Positions 22,541 to 33,755 of a DNA stretch of 64,000 nucleotides are shown one piece after another. The DNA is taken from assembly GCA_028829895.1 (NCBI GenBank), contig JALGAQ010000009.1, positions 372,001-436,000 on the forward strand, in the 5' to 3' direction. The notes beneath the pieces were generated by a model. It ran no database searches, was not told where the DNA came from, and worked only from the letters and a program-made list of their open reading frames with translations. The DNA comes from Sinotaia quadrata (Eukaryota > Mollusca > Gastropoda > Architaenioglossa > Viviparidae). The translations under genes were made by a program, and so were the position numbers. The number at the start of each line of letters is the position of its first letter. Within the stretch, counting starts at the first letter, position 1.

Positions 22541-23495
22541 CATTGGCCAAGGGGTTGGCAATGCTCCGAAAATTTTCATTGATGGACACACCCTAGAGTT
22601 ACTCAATGAATTCTCCGAAATAAGCAGGCATATTGGCAAAGCAGTATTTAAACCAACGCGTCTGTAACAAGCATGTACTGATTGCCAACACAAGGATGCA
22701 AGTTAGTGGTCGTGTATACTAAGCGCCCTTGCGAAACTTGCATAATTCCTAATTTAATGATATAAAAAGCGATTAACTTTACAAGATCCATTGGGTGTGT
22801 ATATAAGACAGTCAGTATCAAGTAATAAAGCAATAGCGCATATACGAGGTTCACAATACAATTTATTAAGCATCAATATGTAGGTTCCAGATTCGGTGTA
22901 CTTTTCATGTATGTCTGTAAGTGCTGTTTGAATGCATGTTCCTTTGAAGCACACCCAATATGTTGCCGTAGATTATTCCACACAAAACAAACACGAACGG
23001 AGAAAAATTGCCGCCGACAGGACGCTGTACTCACATCAACAACGAAGACTCAAAGTATCTCACATGTGAAATCTTTGAAGAAGGACGTGGCGAAAGCATA
23101 TTTCGAACGCCATTCTTCACCTGACTCCGACGGCTACGTTGGCTCGGTTAGGTGAAAGGAATGGATGAAAAGTTCATTCCGAAAGCTATGCTATTCAACA
23201 TTCTAGTGCTTCCAGATCAATTGGAAGACCATATCTACGCTACACAGACATCTACAAACGGGATATAAATTTTGGGGGCATCAGCCTATCAAAAGTGCGG
23301 TAGATCGAAACATCTGGCAGAGTATCGTGAAGGCAGCAGCTACAGAAGTAGACCAAAATCAAGAGAAGAACCAGACGAAGCTCGCGTTTTCGAAATCAAG
23401 TCTTCTTTGTTTGTAATAACTGTGGAAAAATTTGCTTGTTTAATATAGGCCTTTACAATCACATACGACAAAGTGTTGAATAAAATGCAAATTAA
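22541..23495 (+). mobile_element. LSR-group LINE, decayed 3' part with a 280 bp insert
   Basis: GTCATTGGCCAAGGGGTTGG (22541) through CTTGCGAAACTTG (22740), and then GACGCTGTACTCACATCAAC (23021) to 23495, align with 11620-12425. The end encodes NNCGKICL and IGLYNH, a decayed version of the C-terminal finger. Many substitutions and indels are present, and the alignment is interrupted by an unrelated insert at 22741-23020. Confidence 0.75.
22741..23020 (+). repeat. Dispersed repeat inserted into the LINE
   Basis: The 280 bp has no counterpart in the other LINE copies. It aligns collinearly with 3370-3520 (TTAACTTTACA, ATAAGACAGTCAGTAT, TTCACAATACAATTTATTAA). No terminal repeats or target duplication are obvious. 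Confidence 0.5.
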
Positions 23496-23774
23496 AATAA
23501 AAGATTGTAGGAATAAATTCTTAACTAAAAATACATATACGAAAAATTAAAAAAATAATGTAAATAAAAGTACAAACAGATTAAAATTAAATAAGAACAA
23601 ACGAGCTGAGGTGCACTTGCATTCGGTATTTCTTCGACAGCTGAAATACAATACATAATTTATAAACAGTTTTTCCAACAGGCAAGTGGGAGTTCAGTGA
23701 TCAGGATGATGCGTCAGAAGCTCGATTATGTCTCACGTGCTCAATCGATCGATCGTTCAACTGCATGAGTTCGA
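23496..23774. other. No gene recognised
   Basis: An A-rich stretch follows the LINE end, then a spacer containing CAATCGATCGATCG. There is no evidence of coding. Confidence 0.35.
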
Positions 23775-24700
23775 TCTGATTGGCCAAACCAGGTCAATTA
23801 GAGCGCTTGCGTGAGTCTCTTTTGTGCACGGAGCGTTGGTGCTCAGTGGCGAATGGTGATTGCTTCAGCACTGGTCAGAAACTTACATCTCATGCTCTTT
23901 GTTTGCTGATTTGGGACTCTATAGGTGACACAAAATGCTTCTTTCACTGTGACGTGATGGGCCGTTTCGAGCAAATGCAGTTGAATCGCAATGGTAATAG
24001 AGTTAATTCAATTTCAATCCAGGCCGGATGATGCTCTCTGATTCTCTTTGATAGATACCTCGTCGTGCGGCCAACATATTCTGCTGTAGAACAGAAAGAA
24101 AATGGGTATATCACCATAGATTGGTCAAAGACTGGTATCTTTGAGTTTCATCGGTATCCTTGGTCTGGTAGTGTGGCGGAAGGAAATGTATGATTCAGCG
24201 AGTGGCAGAGCCTGGGGATTACGCGTTCTGCCGTATTGTCTCTCTTGAACGGAAGTTGCAGATAGACCAGTTTACGTTCACTGTCGCTATATCTGTTTTC
24301 CGTTCCGAGATCATCAGATTCTTAGTGATAAAGCTCTCCGGGAAAGCATTTTCTTTGAGTATATTCCTGATTCGAGGCGTATCATCAGAGCATATTTTCC
24401 GCGCTCTTAAGACTAAACATCGGATTAGATTTCTTTTTGGTTTGATTGGAACAAAGCCGTGAAAATTTGTATGTTGCCCCTTTCCGATTGACTGGTCTTT
24501 ACAAGCTAACATATTCACGTCATTTCATTCCAACACCTAAATGAACTCATTCTGTTCCGATTTTGATGTAAATTTGATGGAACCATTGAACAACGGCATA
24601 TCGAGGACCAATCAGCCGTGTCAGGCAGGATAGCAAAGATGTTATCTACATATCGACGAGATCAACTCCCCACCTAGCACTAGTAAGTTTAGAAGGAACA
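23775..24700 (-). mobile_element. Penelope-like element fragment (RT end and GIY-YIG domain)
   Basis: The minus strand at about 24655 encodes RYVDNIFAILPDT. This is the RT active-site box in its Penelope-type YVDD form, with the second D changed to N. Next comes FVPIKPKRNLIRCLVLRARK (24440s), typical of the thumb region. At about 24085-24010 is AEYVGRTTRYLSKRIREHH, a GIY-YIG endonuclease motif with its YVG, R and E-H residues. Stops and frameshifts break the frame. No terminal repeats are visible. Confidence 0.8.
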
Positions 24701-24930
24701 ATGTTATGTTACGGTCGTGCTTCTGTACAGACGAACATAATAACCTATGCTACGTTTAAAACTGAGGAAGAGTAGCTGAATACGCTTATGTATTTCTAAT
24801 TTCATTGTTCTCTATTAAGATACGACGGGAATCTTTCAACACTATCACACTTTGTAAGTGGTTCTCAAGCTTTTCCATAACTATATCCGCTAATACTGGA
24901 CCAAGAAGTGACTCAATGGCTATAACTTAC

Positions 24931-25026
24931 TTTGACAAAGGTCTTGTGGTAGCAGACCAAAGCGTTGGCAGAATAACGAAATACGCCGATTGTTGCCAAG
25001 ACACTTTGTTTTACAATGGCATTCCA
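24931..25026 (+). repeat. Hairpin repeat, AGACCAAAGCGTTGG variant
   Basis: TTTGACAAAGGTCTTG pairs through GGTCT with AGACC at 24954-24958. The usual GAAACG is changed to AAAGCG. The tail with ACGCCGATTGTTGCC and ACTTTGTTTTACAATGG matches the copies at 5.4 and 33.7 kb. Confidence 0.65.
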
Positions 25027-25224
25027 ATAGGTCACAAGCTTTTTTAAGCTTGTTGCAGATTTAGTGGATTCGTCAACAAAGTAACAATGTCAAATTCGGA
25101 GGGATAAATATGCGTCATCAATTATGCAATTGTCAACCCAAGTCTGATGACATAGATCAACTAACTAAATGATAGTGACGACGATTCAATATTTTATTTC
25201 AATTGCAATTTCCATGAACGTCAC

Positions 25225-25495
25225 TAAAATGACGGCGCGGCCTTCAATTCAACCACACATCAAAAGACGAACTCAGTTGCATGTAGTTCCGATACATAAA
25301 AAGAGGAATGGAGAAACTTTCGCTGAATTAAACGATAGACATTTGCCATGGGAAGATAACGCGCGTATTTTGAGTCAAGGACAAGATGAAAATGATGGCA
25401 AACATTTTATTTTTTTGTAATATTGGAATGCATGTAACTGGTTGAAAATTCATCCCATCTGGGATAACTAAAGCAGTATTATTATAACTTCAGAT
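25225..25495 (+). mobile_element. SINE-like element with hairpin 3' end
   Basis: It begins GGCGCGGCCTTCAATTC and continues with ACTCAGTTGCATGTAGTTCC. It then has TTTTTGTAATATTGG and ends ATTCATCCCATCTGGGATAA, AGCAGTATTATTATAA. The order and ends match the 44.96 kb copy. The tail has decayed to a few ATT units. Confidence 0.75.
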
Positions 25496-26738
25496 AGGTC
25501 ATTTTACTCTAACATCTGGTGTATAAGTGAACATTAATCAGTTTCACGCTAAATTCCTCGGAGTAATACTTTTAGTAACCTTAACACTGAACATATTGCA
25601 ACTAGTAATCATCAATCATTATTCAAAGGGACCTAGTAGAATGAGAGCAATGCCACATATTCGCACTTGTATTGGGTGCTTCCTCATCAATTATCCAGTT
25701 CAAATACGACCTCAGGAACGAACGCACTCTAGGTCTATAAACGCATCGACTGGTCGTAATTTGTGGCAGTCAGTACCACTCTCGATCATCTTGCACAGCG
25801 TTTAATTGACTTTGGCATTCACTCCATTTTCCCAAACATCGTTCTGTCAAGCTTTATCCTGTTCTTTTCGAAGATTGCATCCAAAAATCAACTTGGATCA
25901 GAGATCATGGAATTTATTATTGGTTGGATTGACATCAGCACCTGTCATCGTTAAACATGTTGGCACAGACTGCGTCTTCACAAGCTTCCATGTAAACACA
26001 ACAAATAACGCTTTTTGAGATGCGATTTAAACGATTACCTGCAAATTCAGTTTCCGGGTAATTTTTTCTGGCTTAAACGTTTGCTAATAGTATTACGTGT
26101 TTACCGCATCCCAGTTCGCCTCACTTTTCCGCGGTGGCTTTAGAGTCCTTATCTCTTTAGTGAGCAGTGTTGAGATTTATCTTGTTCCACCTGGACACGC
26201 CCCCTTTCAACCTTGGAATCACCCGTTTGTTCACTAAAGCTGTAATCAGGTTACGACCAACAAACCGGCGATGAAACCCCCGACCTACTCCCGACATCGC
26301 TCCCTTACACATTTGCAGTACCCGCGGAAAGCCCTCCCCAAGTGAATTGTTAATCATATTTGCTTCATAGTTCACAAAGCTGCTTCAATAGTACACGAGT
26401 CTTGTCCCAATCTTTGCGCTATCAGACCAAGCGGAGCCTAATATATTCAGTCATAGTTGGATGGCGTTGCATTGGATCGATATCATAGTCATAACAGGGT
26501 CCATTGAGAAATGAGGTTTGTCAGTGAAATGGATGCATACCAATGCTGCTCCGTTCCATCGCAAACAAGGTGAACTAGCGACCTACAGCACATGCTAATT
26601 GTTCAGCAACACTCGACGAAAAAAAAACATTCGATTCGATCAAAAAGGTCTTCCCATGTGCAGATCAGTTTCTCACGTGCATCTATGGTTCTTGTTCATG
26701 TGTGTGAACAGTCGAAAATATTTTTTCTGATGTAAAGG
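25496..26738. other. No assigned gene; coding-like remnant at 26150-26560 (minus)
   Basis: On the minus strand 26375-26157 is open and encodes basic, protein-like sequence (GRGFHRRFVGRNLITALVNK). Upstream, in pieces of other frames, are CYDYDIDPMQRHPTMTEY and KDWDKTRVLLKQLCEL. The frame is broken and I do not recognise it. It ends close to a sequence gap, so a piece may be hidden. Confidence 0.3.
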
Positions 26739-26838
26739 NNNNNNNNNNNNNNNNNNNNNNNNNNNNNNNNNNNNNNNNNNNNNNNNNNNNNNNNNNNNNN
26801 NNNNNNNNNNNNNNNNNNNNNNNNNNNNNNNNNNNNNN
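26739..26838. other. Assembly gap (100 N)
   Basis: Exactly 100 N, a conventional placeholder; the true length is unknown. Confidence 1.
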
Positions 26839-27539
26839 TTCAAGCACACAACTTTACTCCAGTTCGTTCTTGATAAGAAACTAGTTGAATGCAGGCACTA
26901 AAATAATTCAGTACAATGAGGTTCATTTGTTCGGAACCCTTTTTCAATTTACTTCGTTTTTTTTTCTTTTGTTAAGTTCATCGATTGCTATTTTTATACG
27001 ATATTTCACACCATTGTCGCAGTTACCGTCAACAGTTTAGTATCTCTTTCGCTGCTAGTCCTTATACCTTTTAGTATATTTTATTGTACAATTCACTGTT
27101 TTTGTTTAGACCTTATTAAATAATCTGATAGAAGCCAAAGAGTCGATGAAACAATAGACATCTATTACGAACGGGTTTTATCGAAGTTCGTTTCATTTAT
27201 TACCATTTAAATGAATAAATGTACGCTCAGCTGAGATGTCGATTGGAATTCACATTTCTAGCAAAGTTCTCAAGACACATAATACGTAATGGGCGGAAAT
27301 CCATGGATAAAATATAACAAAGGAAAAATACAAATAATGAGAGTGATGCTCGTAAACCTCAGGTCCAAGGTAGTTTTAACTATTAATCCATCTCCTGTAC
27401 ATTGAAGCAGGGTTTGTAGACCCTAATAGTTACGGTTTTGAGAAATCTCAATGAACCTCTGTCTCTAGTCTTATGCAAGATTTGAAATGAAGCTTCTTTA
27501 CAGCATGGATACCCAGTGTCAAGTATGTTGGAGGTCACA
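26839..27539. other. No gene recognised
   Basis: T-rich and AT-rich sequence after the gap, without recognisable repeats or open frames of note. Confidence 0.4.
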
Positions 27540-27950
27540 CTACTCCTCGGGAGCAAGTCCTCTGAAACATTTGATCAGATGCTCCTTCACTCTCTCTTCA
27601 AGAGGTCTTTCTTTGCGGCCCATGTACTGTGCATTGCAAGTGCTGCATCTAAAAGAATAAATCACATTGGGTGTGGCCAGTACAGAAAGGAGATCCTTAG
27701 ATTGAGTAGGAATCAATGTGCGTGAAGTTAAGACCAAACTCAAACATATGTTTGAGTAATTTGCTGAATTGATCGGGTTAGTTTTTCGCCAGAATAATTC
27801 AATGGCTACATCTCCTTTAAAACGCATTCGAAGGTAGATCATTTTCGCCTTATTTTCAGGAGATTGAACTTCACGAACTTCACTGTACTCTTCAACGAAA
27901 GCTTTTCTGGTAACCATTTTTAAACAAGGCTGAAGTTCTTTTCAAAAGAC
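27540..27950 (-). mobile_element. Penelope-like element fragment with GIY-YIG domain
   Basis: A 125-codon minus-strand frame (27917-27540) ends with NVIYSFRCSTCNAQYMGRKE and then RPLEERVKEHL. This is a GIY-YIG module with the Cys-x2-Cys typical of animal Penelope-like elements. The upstream part (MRFKGDVAIELFWRKTNPIN) is consistent with the linker between RT and endonuclease. Neither an RT core nor a terminal repeat is visible. Confidence 0.8.
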
Positions 27951-28129
27951 AATTAATTTGAATCTTCGAAGTCGTAAATTGCTTGCTCATTATTCATATT
28001 TTATTCTGCAGTATTTTGTCCCCCGTTACAATTTAAAAAAGCTTTTTTTCCCTTTTTTCCTTTGCTTCAATTATCCGATGATGGAGTTATGTACACTGAG
28101 AATTTATTGTAATATTTCGAATAAAGTGA

Positions 28130-28131
<2 letters not shown>

Positions 28132-28209
<78 letters not shown>
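28132..28209 (+). repeat. (TTA)n tract, 78 bp
   Basis: A near-pure triplet tract. The sequence before it (AATTTATTGTAATATTTCG, AATAAAGTGATT) is loosely like the hairpin 3' end of the SINE-like family, so it may be the tail of a decayed copy. Confidence 0.85.
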
Positions 28210-28213
<4 letters not shown>

Positions 28214-28659
28214 TAAAAGTTACTCTGTCTTCAATCAGGAATGACTGACTTAACGATTTACGTATCCGATCAAAGAGGTTTCGAACAACCCTTCGCTTTG
28301 CTCCTATTGGGACACGGTTGTGAAAATTTGTGTATTGTCCCGTGCCTCATGTACTGCGAACCATGATGCTATCCAGTAGGTGGGACGATTGTACACAAGT
28401 CACAATCTAATCCGTACAGCGACATCGATACCGTCCTATCCACACAATCTCAACTATCTTTAAATATACGAATTTGAGCTTCAGTTGGTGAAACCAATAA
28501 TAGTTAATTTTTTTATTATTTATTTATATTGGTCACTTCGACGGAGTGTACATTAACAAATTATTTCGAATAGGTCAAACTTGAAACTGAAAATGATGAA
28601 CGATAAAGTTATTTGCATTGAAGAAGAAGCCTTGTATGTTGTAGTGGAATTGCACGGAT

Positions 28660-28935
28660 TATAAGGTTGAGATATTCACCACAATTAAGTTGAATCGGAA
28701 CCGACCAGACTACGGTTAATTCAGAACGCCACGCCGGACAAGTAGATGTTTATCAGCAAGTTCACACTAGTCAGACAAGTGTCTGTAGTCAAGTGAGCAG
28801 ACGAGTGTTCAAAGTAAAAAATGTGAATGCGATTTTAAAGCTTGGTTACAAAGATAATTGAGACAATTAAAGTTCACGTCAAAGCGTTACATCATACGTG
28901 CCATGACAACTCTAACAATTGGACTTGCAAGATAA
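28660..28935 (+). repeat. Dispersed repeat, possible LTR remnant (pair with 6165-6490)
   Basis: It carries ACAATTAAGTTGAATCGG, GACTACGGTTAA, AAAGTTCACGTCA, GTTACATCATACG and GCCATGACAACTCTAACAATT then GGACTTGCAAGA, in the order seen at 6.2 kb. A short open frame at 28919-29113 follows and is unassigned. Confidence 0.5.
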
Positions 28936-31900
28936 TGAAGGCAACTCCAACAATGTCAAGCTCGAAGACAGATTAGGGTTCTCATTATTATTAAAATGGG
29001 ACGGAAAACCTATATTCACCCGAGTTGATTGTTTTAGCAAATGTCCACAGGCTCATGCTGGAAAGATTTATGAATTATCTACATGGATGGATCAATCTAA
29101 ACATTGCATATAGAGTAGTTCCGAATGTTGGTTGAAACGCGGCCTTGATGCTAGTGAACTACACCTTATTGGATATTAGCTGTTCTGGATAGATTAGAGC
29201 TAATGTTGGTGGGTCCTACTGCCAGTTCAGCATCATTCACCATCACATGTGTTGCGTTGATTCGTAGATGAGGAAGAAGCACAGGATGTGGTTTAGTATA
29301 ACGTCTACTTACCCACTGATCCCCCCATAACATTTGAGGAGACCGACAAAGCTATCTCTAGCATCAATAAGTTTGAAAATGCTTGTGATTGATTAGTATG
29401 TCATTGTAAAAACAAAGTCTCTTGGTAACAATCGGCGTATTTTTCTCTAGTAATGCTACGCACAGTCATAACAACCGTATCTACCTTCTCGGAGCTTTCG
29501 AAACGCTTGATGATAACCAAGACCTATTTTAAAAACCGACTCTATCCTATTTCGTTTAGTCACTCCTACAATCCATCATAGTTCTCCATCTGCATCAGTG
29601 TACAAACAATTTAATCAACATTCTGTCCAAATGTAAATTCCGGTATCTTGTCCTATTTTACAAATTCCGTCGATTACAATATTTGGGTAGAACCCTTAAA
29701 ACTGAAAAAGAACCTTCCGTAAACTAAATCAAGGAAGTTCAAACGCTTGACAAGCAGATCTAAATTCTCTACCCCCAAGTATCCACGGATTCAAGTTAAC
29801 CGAATATGCGTCCCGTGAAGCTTCAAAGTTATGCTCTGCATCTAGGCTAGATTACTCAGCCGAGCGGCAAGATATTTTTATTTGTTGGAAGCGCAAAAGG
29901 ACTCGACGGTGTTTTCTTCATGCGCAGATGTGATCGACTTTGGAACAAGTCAACGACTTCTGATGAAGAAGTGCAATATAGCCATTAAGACCTGTGCCAA
30001 AGCACTTGAAACAAACTAAAGGAGGTGAAGGGAAAAAATATGGCCGCGGAAATAGATACACCATGAATCTAAGAAGGCCTACGTCTGCGAGAACAATCCA
30101 ATAGCTGTCTGGATAGCTGCCGGCACTTAGAAACACCACAAATCATCACATGAAGAATAACACGTCGTAATTCGTGGTCACAGCTGACCATACATAACAT
30201 ACATAAGTGATAATACGTCATAGCCAGCTCTCCGTCTATGCATGACAGTTTTCATGATCACTTTTGAATAAGCAACGGAAGATATGGCAAACGTCTGGAT
30301 TCTTTCAACATAAAAATTATTTTCTAGGCCAGATCGTTGGGACCCGTATAGTATACGTAACTTGGCTTTGGAGCTCGCACTCACTTTTCAATATTCGTCA
30401 ACAACTGGTTAGGTTCCACCATTAAAGTAGAATGCAAACTGGAACTGATGACATAGGCCTACCCACCGATAAACCTACCATCACATTATATGAACTAATG
30501 GAACATCCACTCTCCACTTGATTCTACGAGCCACTCGAATGTTCCTCATGAAAACGCAGGTAGACTGTGCGTTCTTAAAATAGGCACCCATCTCTGTGGA
30601 TACCGTCTTCATTAATTTGGCCAACACCCAAGTTGATCGGTCACCTTGTATCCTGTAGTGTAGATGATCCTTCAGCATCATGGCTTTCAGACATTTTATC
30701 AGGCATAGCTTTCAAAGTTAATATCAACGAGAAATACTCTGTCGCTATAAATAAATAGAGTCCCTTAGAGTAATGTTCTTGGGTCGCTACAGTTCAATTC
30801 CCTGATCCATAAAATTCTTCCAGTAATCCAAACTTTATGCCTCGCGTACGCCGATGACATGCCACCATGACGTCAGATAAACAGTGCTGTAGCATGTTAT
30901 AAACTATAAATGGGGGTTGAATGCCTAAAATGTTTTGTAACCCACATTGGGGCTAAAATGCTAAAGTACTCAACTAACTGAACCAATTTTAAGTTGGAAT
31001 TTTGGTGTCATGATCTAACAAAACAAAATCACAAACAACAACGGCCGTAGCGACAAACAATCATATGACAAATAACAAGGTGAGGGTTTGCTACACGTCC
31101 AAAACTCTCTACCCTATTCACATCAGACCCACTTTGGAATTCCGCAATGTGGTGTCTGAATTCCATGCACGTTGGTCACCAGATTGGCTACAACACAAGA
31201 TGTAGAAGGGGCGTACACTCATAAATATGAGTGGATCGTAAGACACTTGTTATCAAACTGAGAAATGCTCAGGCTGAAGAAACTGGTGGATCTACTCCGC
31301 TACTTTTTATTCAGTCGACATTCAGTCACCTGAGGGTATCAATACAATCTTGCGGTTAAAAGATTTACTAAGCTGGGCTCTGTTACCAATTGTCATAATC
31401 AATCATTGTGTCATGAAAGCATCTTCCGTCTATGGTTTTGGAGTCATCGTTAGTGCCATTTTAATATATGATGACAAGCTCCAATTATTCAACTATAAAT
31501 CTTCTTCATGACAGTCGCTATGAGATTCTAGCAGAATACATCATAGTGTTGAGGCCGATAAGTAGATTTCGGTCACTTGCAGTTCAGTTGAGCTGATGTG
31601 GAATTATAGAGAAAAAATATTTCTCGGCATCAGATTTATTTGAACTAATTTCAATATAATGAACCAGTAAATTAAGGAAATATTGAATTGGTCCATATGT
31701 AAAAGACCCTTAAAATCTGAAAGCTCACAAGCTATCGGCAAAATCGCTCTTCACAATGATTAAGTACTTGTCCACGGCTTTCGAAAATACTATTGAGATA
31801 AGTTTATTACGATTTGCTTACCACAATACTCTGTAGCTATAAGCTAGGGAGTTGTAAATTAGTTATAAATGGGAACGAAGCACTGTATGCAATAATCCTT

Positions 31901-32274
31901 TTGTCTGCTTTTGATGCATGTAATTCTTGCTAACTATCTATGCGCTAACTCATTCTGAACCCTTGTACAATTTTCGGCTTTAACCAAATCGACCGCATAC
32001 ATTTGATACTGGATTAACCCAGTTCATTTGGTGATTTTGACAAAACCACGTGACACACACAACTGGCTGCCCTAAGGTCATTTTTTACATCAAAAGCAGT
32101 CGATCACATGATCGGACAAACTGTTTATGACATTCTAAATTTGTTTCCAATCAATTATCCTTGATATTTTTGGGTTAATTTTGGAAAGGTATTTTGTAAT
32201 AAACGGAATCTTTCGTGCACTAATTTTGAGGTTTTCTTTGATAGTGTGGTGCCTCTAGCTAACTACAAAGGTTA
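28936..32274. other. No confident gene
   Basis: At 29401-29445 (minus) there is a tail piece of the GACCGAAACGTT family (CGATTGTTACC, AAGAGACTTTG). At 30139-29918 (minus) a frame encodes VCFKCFGTG followed by C and H residues, which might be a decayed retroviral-type zinc knuckle but is too weak to call. Other frames near 30.2-30.7 kb are unassigned. The remainder is unique-looking AT-rich DNA. Confidence 0.35.
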
Positions 32275-32690
32275 TGTACTAAGCATATTCATCTCAAAAC
32301 AAAGTACAAGCTTTTCAAATCGTTAGTTGTCACGTTCTTCCTGACGTATGCGAGGTATAGAAACTGTTGCCAGAACCAGTGAATAAGATTCAGGCTTTCG
32401 AAAATAATAGCCTGAGAAAACACACCGATATTGCTTGGAGGGAGCACAAATCGAGTGGTTGTTTCATTTCGCAGGTTCTACGATATATATACAATCGCAA
32501 ACAAATTCCAGTCACTGTCAAATGGCGGAAGCTACAATGGTAAACTTTAATGCAAGTAGCAGTGGAGGGGGCCGAAGACTAAGGAGATAAGAAAAGCTGA
32601 ATGGATAACCTAAGGGACCGAACAAATGATTTACTGCGGTCTGCTGACGAGAAAGAAGCATGGATAAGTACTACTTTCTTCTTGAACAAT
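32275..32690 (+). mobile_element. RTE-like LINE, decayed 3' part (copy C)
   Basis: The plus strand encodes FKSLVVTFFLTY at about 32315, WREHKSSGCF at about 32440, and PKTKEIRKAEW followed by residues like RKKHG near 32660. These match FKSLVVSALLYGYEAW and the KSWMDNIKDW...EDREAW end of copies A and B. Stops and frameshifts are frequent. Confidence 0.65.
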
Positions 32691-32933
32691 ATTTTCGTTC
32701 ATGATCGATAAAGTCAAGTGACTTGGAGAAGTTGATTTTCACATGTCAATAGGGTGTATTGTTGTTATTCGTGAATAATTCTTGCGAAATCCAGTTATTT
32801 TTACAGTCACTAGGCCTTAGTTGTTCAAATCAAGTGTATGGTCAACCAGTTTCTGCAATAAAAACTCATTATTGCGAACGGATTGGTAATTAAAACAAAT
32901 TTACTTGGCTAGCACCCATCATTTAGCAGATCA

Positions 32934-32968
32934 AGTGTGGTGTGTGTGTGTGTGTATGTGTGTGTGTT
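32934..32968 (+). repeat. (TG)n microsatellite
   Basis: An imperfect dinucleotide tract, GTGTG repeats with one TA interruption. Confidence 0.9.
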
Positions 32969-33669
32969 TATCGTTTGTGGGCACGCAGTGTGGATGACTG
33001 TTATCGAATCGAGACAGCTTCTGTCATTGATAGAATTTTGCATCTTGTACCTTTATGGTAATAGCTGGCGCCGCTGTACATTACATGTAACACTTACCTA
33101 GTAGAAAGCCGGTAATCCGCACTTTTGTCTATAGGAGTAAATCCTTGATGTGAGCTTGCACGTAGGGAACCCGAAAAAGAGTCTGTACATCAATGGTTAA
33201 AACTGATGAAAATAATAAGAAACCTTACATCTGGCCAACATTCCTCTGCATATCATCGTGTACATAAGGAAACGAGAATGTTAGCGAGATACGCAATCAA
33301 AATTGCACACACATATTCGGTTCCCACCAGTTAAGGGCAAGGTCAAAACGGGTCCGTGATCGCACAGAATTTGAGATACAGCTTATGCATTGGGATTATC
33401 CCCGAAAACTTAACTAAGGGAATATCAAGTGTGACAAAGACACTTCGAAACGCTTCTAGTGGGTTAACTCGATGACGTGACTCGAGCAAGTTGCAGGCTA
33501 TCGGGGATATCGGTGATCGATGTTGACTGGATGTTAGTAGTTCTGGTGGCGTCATGTGCTTGCGAATACAAATCGGTATGCGTTAAGCCAATTAATTCTC
33601 AAATGTTACCGTACTGCTGAGTTGGCTTGGTTCGCCCCCTACACTCAAAATTGATGGATAGGATGAGTT

Positions 33670-33755
33670 TAACGAACTGTCTTGCAGTGGCAGACCGAAA
33701 CGTTGGTTGAATAAAAATACGCCGATTGTTATCAAGAGACTTTGTTTTTACAATG
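33670..33755 (+). repeat. Hairpin repeat, GACCGAAACGTTGG type
   Basis: CAGACCGAAACGTTGG at 33690 is followed by AATAAAAATACGCCGATTG and AAGAGACTTTGTTTTTAC. The hairpin's left arm has decayed (AACTGTCTTG). Confidence 0.65.

Noticed and set aside
29918..30139. Retroviral-type gag zinc knuckle (VCFKCFGTG...)
   Set aside because: Spacing of the Cys and His residues does not match C-x2-C-x4-H-x4-C, and no protease or RT is adjacent.
33200..33235. CTGATGAAAATAATAAGAAAC as a hammerhead core
   Set aside because: The two boxes are present but no stem II can form between them and stem III is absent. Other CTGATGA hits at 20338, 29948, 30443, 35026 and 47466 also lack a following GAAA and stem.
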